Source of the DNA: Kryptolebias marmoratus
Taxonomy: Eukaryota > Chordata > Actinopteri > Cyprinodontiformes > Rivulidae
Length of the DNA: 64,000 nucleotides
Assembly: GCF_001649575.2 (NCBI RefSeq)
Contig: NC_051445.1
Coordinates: 10,837,185-10,901,184 of the forward strand
Reading direction: 5' to 3'
Position numbers and translations under genes: made by a program. How positions within the stretch are numbered: the first letter of the stretch is position 1; each line of letters opens with the position of its first letter. Positions 1 through 21,193 of the stretch are shown piece by piece. Below the pieces are notes generated by a model, which did not search any database, had not been told where the DNA came from, and saw only the letters and a program-made list of their open reading frames with translations.

Positions 1-417
1 TAATCATCAAAATTAAACGAAATAAACATTTGAAATATATGAGTTTGTATGTAATGTATGAATATAATATACAAGTTTCACTTTTTAAATGGAATTACTG
101 AAATCAATCTACTTTTTCATGATATTCTAATTTTATGACCAGCACCTGTAGTTTGCTGTCACGACACACAGAGATCTACTTCTTTTCTGGTTTTCCCAGC
201 AAAAAACGAAGCGTTTTAATGACAATATCTGATGCCAAACACATTTTACACAACATCCAAATTGTTTCATACAAGTTCAAGCTAAATCTGGAGTTAATAT
301 CTTCATGGGTGACAGGTTGAGCGTTTCAATTTGCCGTGTCTCTTGTTGAGATCTTGTTCTCGGTTTGCGATTGGTTATTTGTTGCTCCTTGTCTAAATGT
401 CTCCCCTCTCCTCGCAG
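1..417 (+). other. AT-rich 5' flank of prpf31, no gene seen
   Basis: No coding exon is recognisable. The stretch ends in a pyrimidine-rich splice acceptor (CTCGCAG) placed directly before the prpf31 ATG at 418, so the coding part begins at the first base of an internal exon and at least one 5' untranslated exon must lie further left, possibly outside the window. A CCAAT-type ATTGG occurs near 370. Confidence 0.5.
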
Positions 418-3400
418 ATGTCTTTGGCAGATGAGCTCCTGGCTGACCTGGAGGAGGCTGGAGATGAGGGAGAGGACGAATTGTATCCCGATGGAGAAGA
501 AGGCGATAGCGATGGAGAGGGGACGCAGGGAAGGACGGAGGGAGGACTGGAGGACATTCCAGAGGAGATGGAGGTGGACTACAGTAAAGCTGAGAGTGTT
601 GCATCCATTGCCAAGCTCCGCAACAGCAAACAGGTGATTTTTAAAGCTTTGTAGCTTTAAAATGAGGTGACATTTGTAACAACCGGCTCAGTCTGGTTTT
701 TAAGCTTATTTCACCCTGTTGTGTGTTTAAAGTTTTCAGACATCGTGGACAAGATTTCAGAATATATAGGAAAGCAGCGGAAAAACTCCGATGGTGAGTG
801 GGATTTGTTTATACTCATGTTATGTTCCTCGCAGCTAATTCAAATGGAATGCTCTTAAACAAATCGTTTGGTCTGTCCGTAGTTTCAGGTCCAGTCGAGG
901 CCGACCCTGAATACAGGCTGATTGTCGCGGCCAATAACCTCACAGTGGAGATCGACAATGAGCTCAGTGAGTTGGCCTTCGCAGGGGGAAACGGAGGAAA
1001 AATGAGTTCAGTTTCGTACCGACCTCTCACGCGTCTCTGCCTTGTTTTCAGACATCATTCACAAGTTTACAAGAGACAAATACTCCAAGAGGTTTCCAGA
1101 GCTCGAGTCTTTGGTGCCGGATGCGTTGGATTACATCCGCACGGTGAAGGTGAGTTTAAACCTTGATTCAGACGAAGGTCTCATTGGTGCTGCAGTTCGG
1201 CTGGAATATTGAATATTTGTCTTAGTTGGTTGTAAGAAGTCACTTTTATTCATGCATTTATGAACAAGTGCGAAAATGAATGAATCTGCTTTTATAACTT
1301 TTATATTTGTGAGCTTTATAATCAAACTTTTACGACTGCATGATACTTCCACCCACAGCAAAGGAGTTCTGCCTTTTTCAGTTTCTGCCATCTTTCCTAT
1401 TAAACAAATGAATCTAATAAGGACAATGATGAAGTTGTAACACAGAGATAAATGAGAATACGATCCAGATATTTTTTTAAACAGAATATATATTTATAAA
1501 AGCTTACAAAAGTGATATTCCTGAGTGTTTATTTTACACAAACAAGTTCATTTTCAGAGTGTTTTTGTTCATGTGGTGATTTAACGTTGCGTATTCTGTC
1601 TTTTTTTTGTGTGGTTCTTACAAAGGAACTGGGAAACAATCTGGAGAAATGTAAAAACAACGAAACGCTGCAGCAGATCTTGACCAACGCCACCATTATG
1701 GTTGTCAGCGTGACGGCATCGACCACACAGGGGTGAGTTTCTGTCAAACAACAGTCCTTTAATGATATTAATAATAATAAACAGCATCATTGGATGGCTT
1801 GCCTGGCTTTTAAGAACTTTGACGACCTACAGAGTTTCACTCAAACGTGATTTTTCAGATTTTTGTTCTTATTTTTCACAGGTCTTTGCTAAGTGAGGAT
1901 GAACTGAAGCAGCTCGAGGAGGCTTGTGACATGGCCCTGGAGCTGAATCAGTCTAAACACGGGATATATGAGTACGTGGAGTCCAGGATGTCCTTCATTG
2001 CCCCGAACCTGTCCATTATTGTTGGAGCATCGACTGCTGCCAAAATTATGGGTGAGGGGAAACATTTGGAGCCGCTCGCAAATTTGCAAAAGCAGTTTTT
2101 ATTTGTCGCCGATCGCCCTCATCTCCTTTTTTTTTTTTTTTTTTTTTCCTTCTTCCCTCTGGCTGCAGGTATCGCTGGCGGTCTCACTAACCTTTCAAAG
2201 ATGCCAGCCTGTAACCTGATGCTGCTGGGAGCTCAGCGGAGAACCCTGTCTGGCTTCAGCAGCACGTCCCTGCTTCCTCACACCGGCTTTATCTACCACT
2301 GCGACGTCGTGCAGTCGTTGCCGCCTGTCAGTGCATGCAGCGTGTTTGCCTAAACGGCGTTCGTTTTTGCTCTCGGAGCTGAAAGCCTGTGGGTTAAAGC
2401 CGATCGTTTCTCTTCTTCAGGACCTCAGGAGGAAGGCGGCTCGTCTGGTGGCTGCCAAATGTACCCTGGCTTCTCGAGTGGACAGTTTCCATGAGAGTTC
2501 AGACGGAAAGGTGACCGCTTGAAAGGATTAGTGCAGCTCTATAAATGTATTTCTTATGTCCAATGTGCTGTTTTGTCTCTGATCTGACAGCTGAAGCGTA
2601 GACTAGTCTTTAATGAGCCACTTCCAGCAAAGCTGATGAAACCTCTCGCCTCTGCAGGTCGGCTATGATCTAAAAGAAGAGATCGAGAGGAAGTTTGATA
2701 AATGGCAGGAGCCTCCGCCGGTGAAGCAGGTCAAACCGCTGCCGGCGCCGCTGGACGGACAGAGGAAGAAGAGAGGAGGAAGGAGGTACGCAGCCTGTCA
2801 AATAACTAAAACAATCTGATCGGGAGTTCTTTCAGAAATAAAACCCACACAGAGACGCACCGGCTGTAAATCTATAAAACCTGCTCAAACTCTGCTCCTT
2901 ATCTCTGTAGGTATCGAAAGATGAAGGAGCGCCTCGGGCTGACGGAGATCCGGAAACACGCCAACAGGATGACCTTCGCCGAGGTTTGTGCGCTTCTCCG
3001 CCAGAATCTAAAGGAACTCGTCAGTTTTTTTATGCTCGACAATCCTTTTTATAAAGACGACACGTAGAGAAGGAATAAAAACACGCCGATGATCATCTTG
3101 AACACTCAGGTTTCCCTGAACTTTTAAATCCATCAAACGCAAAACCTACTTTGTTTAGAGGAAATAAAATACTTTCAGTCCTTTTTTATTTGTTTTATGT
3201 AGCGTCAGTTTTACATTTAATCTCATTTCCTTTGTCTGGTAATCCCAGACAAGAGGTTGGTAGTTTGTTTTATGAAAAAGTGCAGGTTTCAACTAATACT
3301 CAAGCATTTTTAAGCGTCTTCCACAGTACCAGGGTGAATAAATTACCTTTTTTAAAACAAGTAAATGTATTGATTCTACTCTAACAGATCAAAACCTCAT

Positions 3401-4897
3401 AAATATTAATTATAAAGCTGTTTCTGTATAAATTCAGGACTGAGTTTGGTTTTTAAATCTTACTTCTAACGCCTAAATCAGTCTGTTTGTTGTGGAACTG
3501 GGCTAGAAATACTTTTACTTTAATTAGTACATTAATTATTCAGGAGAGAGGAGAAAAAAAACATCACCTAATGAGGGTTTCTTCACAAAACAATACAACG
3601 AATATAAGCTGCAGACGTCTGTTAAAGGCGCAAAATGTTTTCCTCGGTTCTGTCAGGTATGTAAGGAGGGAAATAAAAAAAAGGCCTTCGAGTTAAAACT
3701 TCTGCTCAGAGGAATCAATAATTCATTTGGTTATTATCAGCTTTTGCTGCTTTTTTTTTTCTTCTTCTCATTTCCTATAGAAACACGAAATTTTCCTGCA
3801 GTTTGGCCTAGTTTCTGTCCAGTAAAGACGGTATAATTTGTCCCGTCTGGTTCTGTTTAATTTAAAAATATGCGACAGTTCGTGTCCCGATACTTCAACC
3901 CTTGGAACTGGAAGTGTAGACTTTAAAAGTTGTTTGTTTTTTTTGGACTGCAGTAAATATGGCTTTGTAATCATCGTTTTTCATGTAGATGCATTTATTT
4001 TACTAGAAATTATTCTACTTTATTCACTGATTTTCGCTCCTCCCTGTCCGTCCTGTCATATAATCCTCCTGCAGGTAACAAAAACAAATAATCTCAGCTG
4101 CAGCTGTTCTCGTGAGGAACGAATGAGTTACTTTAAGAAAACATCGATACAAATAAGTTCCATCGGGTCAGGTTTTAGTCTGCTGTACATCACATCATCC
4201 CAGTAGGAGCATCTGCGAGACTTAAAAAATACTTAAATTGGATTCCAGTCGGGTCTTCAATAAGTCTTTTAAAAGTCGTCTCTGATCTTCCTACGTTGTT
4301 TAGTTTTTTTTCTCGCTGTGTTTTTGGGTCACTCTGGGACCCAAGTTGTGATTTGAGCTCGCTGTGTTGCAGATCGAAGACGATGCGTATCAGGAGGACC
4401 TGGGCTTCAGTCTGGGTCAGCTGGGGAAGAGCGGCAGCGGCCGAGTCCGGCAGGCTCAGGTCAACGAGGCCACCAAGGCTAGGATCTCCAAATCGCTGCA
4501 GGTGAACACCTTTGTCCCCTCCCACCCCTCTCTCTCTCCGCCTCCAGGCAGTTTCCTCACGCCGAGCTGCGTTTTTTTTTTTTTTTTTTTTGTCTCCCAC
4601 AACAGAGGACGCTGCAGAAGCAGAGCATGACGTACGGAGGGAAGTCCACGGTCAGAGATCGCTCCTCGGGCACCAGCTCCAGCGTGGCTTTCACTCCTCT
4701 CCAGGTAAGAGCTGTTCGCTCGGAGCGGCGATTGCGCCGTCTCGTTTTAATTTATTTTCACCTCCCCGTCGATCTCTCGCCTGCAGGGCCTGGAGATCGT
4801 GAACCCACAGGCTGCCGAGAAGAAGGTGGCTGAAGCCAACCAAAAATATTTCTCCAACATGGCCGAGTTCCTTAAAGTCAAGAAGGAATCCAAGTGA
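418..4897 (+). CDS. prpf31: PRPF31, U4/U6 small nuclear ribonucleoprotein Prp31
   Basis: Coding exons: 418-633, 733-793, 889-966, 1052-1149, 1626-1732, 1882-2051, 2169-2326, 2421-2510, 2658-2785, 2911-2983, 4373-4501, 4606-4704, 4787-4897. They sum to 1518 nt, or 505 aa, against about 499 in mammals. The family protein binds the 15.5K-U4 snRNA complex and bridges U4/U6 to U5 in the tri-snRNP in the nucleus. Visible parts are the MSLADELLADLEEA start, an acidic N-terminus, a NOSIC/coiled-coil region, a Nop domain with the stretch SRMSFIAPNLS and TASTTQG, and a basic nuclear-localisation segment RKKRGGRRYRK near residue 362. The C-terminus ends KVKKESK, a few residues shorter than the mammalian tail. 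The start is fixed by homology and by the acceptor abutting ATG. The intron at 2984-4372 is the only long one. Its 3' end faces cnot3. Confidence 0.98.
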
Positions 4898-4989
4898 AAA
4901 CTCTCACGCAGGCAGCCGTCCCGCACTCTGACACGTCTCCTGTCGTGCTCCACCTTGTATTTTATATTTTAGCCTTTATTTTTCATTCG

Positions 4990-4995
4990 AATAAA
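4990..4995 (+). terminator. Poly(A) signal of prpf31
   Basis: AATAAA lies 93 nt after the prpf31 stop codon, in a short AT-rich 3' UTR. It is the first canonical signal downstream on this strand. Confidence 0.8.
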
Positions 4996-5202
4996 AGGTA
5001 AAAACTGCATTGTTTTATTCTCGTAGGGGAGAAAATATTTAGTTTTCCAGCTTCTTAAATGTTGCTCCTAATGTCCAGCATCCCATCTTAACCTTTAATT
5101 GTTCAGTTTGAAGCTGAAAGTTTATTTTAAGTAAATCTTTATTCCGATCAGGACAGACAGGACTGTACACCACACACACCGACGTGTAATTTCTTAAAAG
5201 TA

Positions 5203-5208
5203 TTTATT
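5203..5208 (-). terminator. Likely poly(A) signal of cnot3
   Basis: AATAAA on the minus strand (TTTATT on plus), about 1.6 kb after the cnot3 stop. If used, the 3' ends of prpf31 and cnot3 are only about 200 bp apart, tail to tail. Which cnot3 signal is really used is inferred, not seen. Confidence 0.5.
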
Positions 5209-6810
5209 GAAATTTTACAATTGTTTTATAATCCCATTTTTTAATAACATCTCCCATGCAGAACTGTGACGAGAGGGGGGGGAAAAGGAAAAAAATTGTT
5301 GAAATTCACATTTTTGCTTTTTTTTCCCTGACCTTCCTCTGCCCGAAAACCCTTTTAAGAGCCCCCCCAAAAAATATAGTCTATAAAATGAAGATCTCAT
5401 AACTGTGCATCTTCTCTTAGCTCCATTTTCTTTTTTCCACAAAACAAACAAAAAGAGAGACTGATCCCACACAATGGTAAGTGCAGTAAAGATCTGGAGT
5501 TTTCATCGTTCAAATAGTTTAAAAAAACAAAACAAAAATAAACTGATTCCCTGTGCCTGTTTGGGTTACCAAGGGATGATAAATTCTTACTGTTCCTCTA
5601 ACAAGCTCAATCTACCACCTGAATTTTAGCTTTATGTTTAAACTCTACATGTAAACAGTTGAATCAGTGTACATTCACCTCTTTATAGGGATTTCAGTTA
5701 AATATCAGGTGGTAAATCGAACAAAACTAATCTAAGAACCTAAAGGTGGGGAACCGACTCGATGACATTTGGATTTTGCAGGAGGTGATTCAGGTAGAGC
5801 TACATTCACTACACTCGGCGTGGCCTTTTTTCCTTTCCTTTTTGCGTTGAGAAGGAGAATTTCTCAACGGTGTAAATAGTCAAACATCGAGCAGATAAAT
5901 TTTCTCCAAACCCTAAATATTAAGATTTATTTTACAAGGTTTTATTAAGTAGTCACAAACACGGAGGAGCCATAATGTCTTTGACAGGTTAACTTAAAAA
6001 CATTTTATTTGTAAAGAGAGGGAGTCAGAGACCAGTTCAATTGCATAGCAATTTAATCCATGTCCAATAAGGACTCTTTCCCTGTCACAGGGAGAGGCCC
6101 TGTGGTCACTCTCAATCACGTTTTAATCGACCAAGACAAATATCAATAAAACTATTGATAACCGCTCACTATCGTCAATAGTGACCGTATTCAACAGGCA
6201 TTGTAGGGTCTTAAAAGAAGCCGTTCCTACACACCATGACTAAATGTCCACTGGACATCGCCACTCTAAACCACCACGTTACAGAAAATACAAGATGGGC
6301 ACCTTAATCAAATCCAAGGTTCGTTTCGTGTCGCGTCGAAGGCTTCCAGGCTCGCGTCGGGTCGGTGGTACAGAGAATCGTGTTGAAACGGAAAAATAAA
6401 GACAAAAAAAAAAAAGAGAGAAACATGCATGGGGTAGGCTTTCCTAATGCCACATACTGAGTGTGCACACAGACAGGCACAAACGCAGATCTCCAACGAG
6501 AGCCTTCCCAGCTCGTGCAGCGCCGTGTGTTTGACCCGACCCACGGGGTGTTTTTGTTGTTGTTGGTTTTTTTCCCGTCGAAAGGCAGAGCGCTACACGA
6601 GGAGCTCGGGCTCCGCATTGAGATGCAGCCTATACAGACGCCAGCCTCCGCTTCAGGAGAGGGTTTCTACTACACATCACAATCTCTATCCACAGTTTTG
6701 GAGTTCAGTCTCGGAATGTCAACAGCAGCACGGTTTTGTCTTTTTTTTTTGTTGTTGTTTTTTTTTTTTCCTCTTCCTCTGTCCTCGCATGTCCCCCCTT
6801 TTTCTGTGCG
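5209..6810 (-). other. Probable cnot3 3' UTR
   Basis: No coding exon on either strand is convincing here. The stretch lies between the cnot3 stop at 6811-6813 and a minus-strand AATAAA at 5203-5208, so the simplest reading is a 1.6-kb 3' UTR. It contains a few short poly-A/poly-T tracts (for example near 6401 and 6741-6770). Open frames in it are short and look like no known protein. Confidence 0.5.
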
Positions 6811-14481
<7,671 letters not shown>

Positions 14482-14730
14482 CTAGGGTATGGGATTTCGT
14501 TTTTCTTATTTCAAATACAGCCAAAACTACTTCCAGAAAGTCTTCTTTACTTCCAAAATGTGTTTTCTTTTCGATAAGCTCGCTCACTGTAATGTAGCTG
14601 AAGATGGACGGTAGCTAAAATCCCACCTCCGCATTCAGGCTCCGCCCCCACATCTGTTCCAGCGATATGATTGGGCAGAGGTGATGTCGATCACTCCGAA
14701 ATGAGGCTCGTCTATTGGCTCTGCAGACAT
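14482..14730 (-). promoter_or_regulatory. Candidate cnot3 non-coding first exon and promoter
   Basis: A clean minus-strand donor at 14481/14482 would join to the acceptor four bases before the cnot3 ATG. The stretch above it is relatively GC-rich and holds CCAAT-box words in both directions (ATTGGG near 14670, ATTGGCT near 14714). The transcription start itself cannot be placed from sequence. Confidence 0.5.
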
Positions 14731-14907
14731 CAGCGTTATGATTGACACAAAGCGTAAAGGTCCTATTCCATTTCCCGTTTTGTCCTTTTGTACAAAATAT
14801 CTTCAAATGTGTGAGGATATTAGCACATTATTATTGTTATTTAGGCAGAAATTATGTGGCAACTTAAGTAGTCCAATACTGTTTTAGTTGTTTTTTTAAA
14901 ATACTGC

Positions 14908-14913
14908 TTTATT
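14908..14913 (-). terminator. Likely poly(A) signal of tfpt
   Basis: Minus-strand AATAAA about 450 nt after the tfpt stop. Between here and the cnot3 promoter only ~200 bp remain, so tfpt and cnot3 are a tightly packed head-to-tail pair. Confidence 0.5.
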
Positions 14914-15361
14914 GTTTTCTGCTGCAACAAAACATCACATCACAATTGACCAAATACATCCAGAGAGGCTCCAAAACATTTTTTATTTTACCTGAAACTG
15001 AAACATTCTATTTGTAGCTGAGCTAATGGACATAAACAAACAAAAAAATACAAACAATTTAACAAAAACATTAAATTACTGATAAAAAAATGTGCTATAT
15101 AGTAAGGTATTGTCCCTCTGATCATAATTTGTATTATCGATGACTGAATTTAATTTTCAATTAAGTTTTCTCCCATGCTGTAACAATGCATACTTACATA
15201 ATTATGCATTTTTAATCAGTTAATACTACAAAATACAAAATAGTATATAAAAAAAAACGTGTACAAAACACATGCATATTCGTGCTTTGCACAGACTTGA
15301 TCTGTTTGCTTTCTTCAAGTGAAACAACAAACTTCATCTTCATTATATCCAGGGCACTTGA

Positions 15362-18300
15362 TCAGTGGGACAGAGATGTTGGGCTCGGCATTTCTCCAAA
15401 CTGCGCCTCTGGCAGAGAAGGAACATCTGGTTCAACCTGAGGAAAAACAGGCAGAAATCTGATGATCTGTTAACTGTTTAAACACTGTAACCCGTGCATC
15501 CTCATGGAGAACTAGAATCATTCACTGACCTGTTGGTCTTTGTCCTTGTCTTGCCGAGGAATCCGGTGCCTCTTCTTCCTCGGTGCAGCCGGATGATGCA
15601 GAGCTGCAGAGGAACCAGGCACGCTGTTTGGTCTTTCGTCCTCAACTCCAGCAGAGGAATCCAAGTGGGCTCCAGGCTCATCCTGAAACAAACGCAGAGG
15701 AATGTTTTTCAAATCCGATGGCTCTAAGCATGAAGCTGTGATGAGGAGTACCAACGAGGGAGGCCATGAAGGTTTAAAATATGTTGTTTGATTGTATTTT
15801 GGTGCAAAGAGAAGAATGCTATTATTTAGAAATCACATCTGGTAGAAAATCCAGCTTTTAAACATGTTCATACAGCATTTGCTGTTTGGTAAAAGACGCA
15901 TTCTGAATAAAACAGGCACTGACGATAAAAGGAAGTGCAGTAACACCAGTGACAGTCTTAAATCAATTAATATGCAATTTGTACTTTAAACAGATTCCGC
16001 AAATAACAGAATGACTGAGGTATGAAGCTATCTGAGCAAGTTTTTAGTTGAAACTAATCGTTTTAAAATTAATTAAAATATTTAGCCATCATGAAGAAAT
16101 ATATTTAGGAAAAAGACGTAATTCTAAAACAAATATTTTATTATGCAGACATAAAAATATGGACACAAAACTGATATAGAAATAAAGAAATCACTGTGCA
16201 CCTTTTTCCTAATGGAGTTTTGTATTTTTCGTCTATAAAATCTTTTTTCCTCTCCCCATTTTTTAAATGTAATGCCTTTTTCCAGATACCACAACAATCC
16301 TCCGTCTCTCTCATCCTTACCTCCAGCAGTATAGTGAGCTGAGTGTTTCTGTAATCGTCTCTGTGGGCATCTAAAGTTTTCATGAGAAACCTGCGAAGAT
16401 CAGCACAGCCCTCAGACACGTCGCCAAGTGGAAAGGTTTTCAGACAAAGCGCAAAAACACCGGGTGTGGGCCTAAAGTTTTATACCGTCTCTCTTTCTTC
16501 AAGCGTCGTGTAATTCTTTGTACTTGGTGAAGGCGACCCAGGATTTTCTGGTTCACCTAAAACACATCCAAATTAGAAAGTGATAAAAACGCATTTAACT
16601 GTTGATGTACTGATCGATCGTAAAGCTAAAACAGCAACACAATCATCAGAAATGTGTGCTGTTTTTTAAACGGTAGATAAAATATATAAGGAATAGGTTT
16701 AAATAACACTAACTCCATTTCTAGAAATTAATCACTAAGTCAAACACCTTAAGAGTTTGTAAATTTATTTACATTTCACAGGAAACCCTTTCAGGAAGTG
16801 TGTGCAGAGTGACCCACATACAAAGCACAAGTGTTAACACACACACCTGTTCGATCTCTTTACATCTTCTGCTCAGAGCAAAGTATTTTCTTTTGTCGAG
16901 GGCTCTTCTCTCTTTATCTTCTTGTGTCGTGCTCTCAAGCAGCTCACTGCCTCCTGGGTCCAGCTCCACCTGAAGGAAAACAGAAGAACAACTCATGTTT
17001 CTGCGCCGTCTGAGTCTCTCTGCGTTTCAAAACAAACTCAGGAAAGTGTTGCTACGGAAAAACCTTCTCAAACAAGTTCCAATATTTAAGTAAGACACTG
17101 ACTTGAGGCTGTAATTCTATCCAACTGTGTTTGTCTTTGTTCTTATTTGTTCAAGGGGTTACACACAAAAACTCTTGCCAAGTGGACAAAAACAACAATT
17201 AAAGTCAGCAAATAGTGAAAACATCTTCCAGACGAATTTATAACCAAAATATCAACAAGGCGTAATTTCACTGACTATTATTAACATCCACAGCTGCGTC
17301 ATGAAGGATTGTGTTACTGCTGATCTTTAACATGTCAGTGCCACAGAAAAGTGTTCCCACCTGCTTTAAAACACCCACGACCAACTCTAAAAAAAGCAGG
17401 ACAGCTTAGTCTAAATGACCCCGTGGCACTGACCCACCCTGCTGATGAAGAGCAACATCCCAGCCAGCCTGAACTGAACTGCTTCAGTCGTAAGATATCA
17501 ACATGGTGAGGAAATATTCAACAACAGTTGTTTAATGTCAACAAAGACAAGGAGTCTTATTTCAGGTAATATATCATAATAGCAAGGCACCTGTCCACTC
17601 GCAACCTGTTCATCCTCTGTATGTTCTTAATCTGTTAAATAAACGCACACGTCAGCACTATAGCTAACTGGGTCATGCGATGATCGAGCTAATTCATTCA
17701 TTCATTTCTCAACTCAGATAAAATGAAATATTTTATGACAGACGTTGGCAAAGACCTGAGCGGGAGCTGGTACTTTGGACTGCTTTCCTCGTGTGTTATC
17801 CACGAAGCAAAAATCTGAAAATTTACAGCCAATCAGATTGATTCCTCAGTTTCAGCCCGGCATGAGAACAGGAAGTTAAACACAGGACTTCCTGTTGCTG
17901 CCTGTTTAAGAATTAGTATTAATTTAGACCCATTCTGATGATCAGTTTTTGACAATAAATTGGTAACCAGTATACAGATTTTAAAAATTCAAATTGTGTT
18001 GGATTTGTCTTTAAAAGATCTTTCTAATGGCCTCAAAATATGTTGTGTTTGACGAGGTTCGCCTTGCTAATATATGGGCTTTGGTAAATTCAATCTGCTG
18101 CTTAAACATGTAAATAGAAATCTTACACTGGTGTGTTTAAAATCCCGAGAGCGCCAGAAGAAATCCAGTAAGAAGCAAAGCATCCAAATATTCATTAACA
18201 AAATAAATAATTATTACCAAGAAAAAGATCTGCAAAAAAAATCAAAAACACATTAAAAAAAACCTCTGTGACTGAAACTGTTACAGATGGTTAGCTGTTC

Positions 18301-18781
18301 AAGAAAATCAATAAAACAGAGCTGACTGGGTCCAACTGAGTCTACTTTGGCATTTTATTATAGTGGCAACAAGAAAATAGTAAATGTTAGGAAAAGTGTA
18401 TGTTTTTATTGGTTCTTTGCAAAGTTGTTTGATAACATAACACTAATCTGTCCTTTGAGGTAGGCTATTTTTATGCTTTAATTGTTGGCCAATGCAATTT
18501 TTTTGTCTAGATGATTCATAATTAGGTGTCAATTAGCTTAAACAAACACAAAAAACACTCTTTTTATATCATAAGGTGCAAATACTGAACTGTAACCGAA
18601 AAACAAAGCACTGTCCACACAGAAACCTTTTTAAAAAATGTCTAAAATCTGGAGGATTATTGGGATTATTTATTTTTACCTCTCCTGGTCCCAGCTCCAC
18701 ACCACCAGGCTCCAGCTCTGCCTCCAAGATGTGTCCACCAAAAAGAGGAGGAAGAGCCAGTCCAGAGAAATCCTCCATCAT
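15362..18781 (-). CDS. tfpt: TFPT, TCF3 fusion partner homologue (INO80 complex subunit)
   Basis: Six coding exons on minus: 18680-18781, 16847-16969, 16486-16556, 16321-16390, 15530-15682, 15362-15436, giving 594 nt and 197 aa. Human TFPT is ~253 aa, so this version is shorter at the C-terminus. The family protein is a nuclear subunit of the INO80 chromatin remodeller. Diagnostic blocks are LALPPLFGGHILEAELE near residue 8, the helical KRKYFALSRRCKEIEQVNQKI and RLHQVQRITRRLKKERRFLM segments, and a basic PRKKRHRIPRQ motif in exon 5 resembling the mammalian nuclear-localisation stretch. The first exon opens with two ATG codons immediately after a CAG acceptor, so a non-coding exon lies upstream. 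A possible donor for it is at 18931/18932. The last 24 residues show no similarity I recognise. Confidence 0.95.
17334..17433. repeat. Short inverted-repeat element in tfpt intron 1
   Basis: GTCAGTGCCAC at 17334 is matched by its exact reverse complement GTGGCACTGAC ending at 17433. The 100-bp unit could fold as a stem with an 11-bp perfect base. No clear target-site duplication is visible, so calling it a MITE remnant is inference. Confidence 0.5.
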
Positions 18782-19228
18782 CTGAAACAACAACGACTCC
18801 TTTACAGTTTCTCTCATTTATTTTTAACATAAAATGGGTAAATAATGTTTAAGTTACATAAAATAAGTAAAGGAGGTGTAGTAAACTACGACATATTCAC
18901 CACCGACGCTGTCTCACAATACTGTACTTACAATTTTAGGTGTAAAAACAGAGATGTCTGCTGCAGCTGAGCGAGCTCACAGTTAAATATTTCTTTATCA
19001 AAACTCTCTTCAAACTGTTTAAAACTCCGCTACTAACACTGCTATTTTATTTAAAAATGGTTTACAAACGTAAAACTTGATTTAAATCCATAACAAAGCA
19101 AGAAAACTGTTACTCAGCTCTGGCTTCATTCTGTTTTTGTGCGACGGGCGCAGAAATTTGACGTCGTATTCGTTCGAAACTACATTTCCCATGAGCGCCC
19201 TCAAAGCTAAAGAACTACAACCAGCAAT
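18782..19228. promoter_or_regulatory. Shared divergent promoter of tfpt and ndufa3
   Basis: The two coding starts point away from each other and are 447 bp apart. Just before the ndufa3 ATG lie a CRE-like TGACGTCG (19159-19166) and ACTACATTTCCCATGAGC (19179-19196), which resembles the ZNF143/SBS consensus ACTACAATTCCCAGAATGC that marks many housekeeping and bidirectional promoters. There is no TATA box close to the gene. A candidate tfpt 5' UTR exon ends with a donor at 18932. Confidence 0.7.
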
Positions 19229-21095
<1,867 letters not shown>

Positions 21096-21187
21096 TAAAA
21101 AAAGATCGTCTGATGGTCAACACCTGCGCCGCTTCTCTTTTTCACGCCTGTCTGCAAAGTTCCCCCCCCCGACTGCCACCATCTCAG

Positions 21188-21193
21188 AATAAA
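21188..21193 (+). terminator. Poly(A) signal of ndufa3
   Basis: AATAAA 93 nt after the ndufa3 stop, giving a short 3' UTR. Confidence 0.8.
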
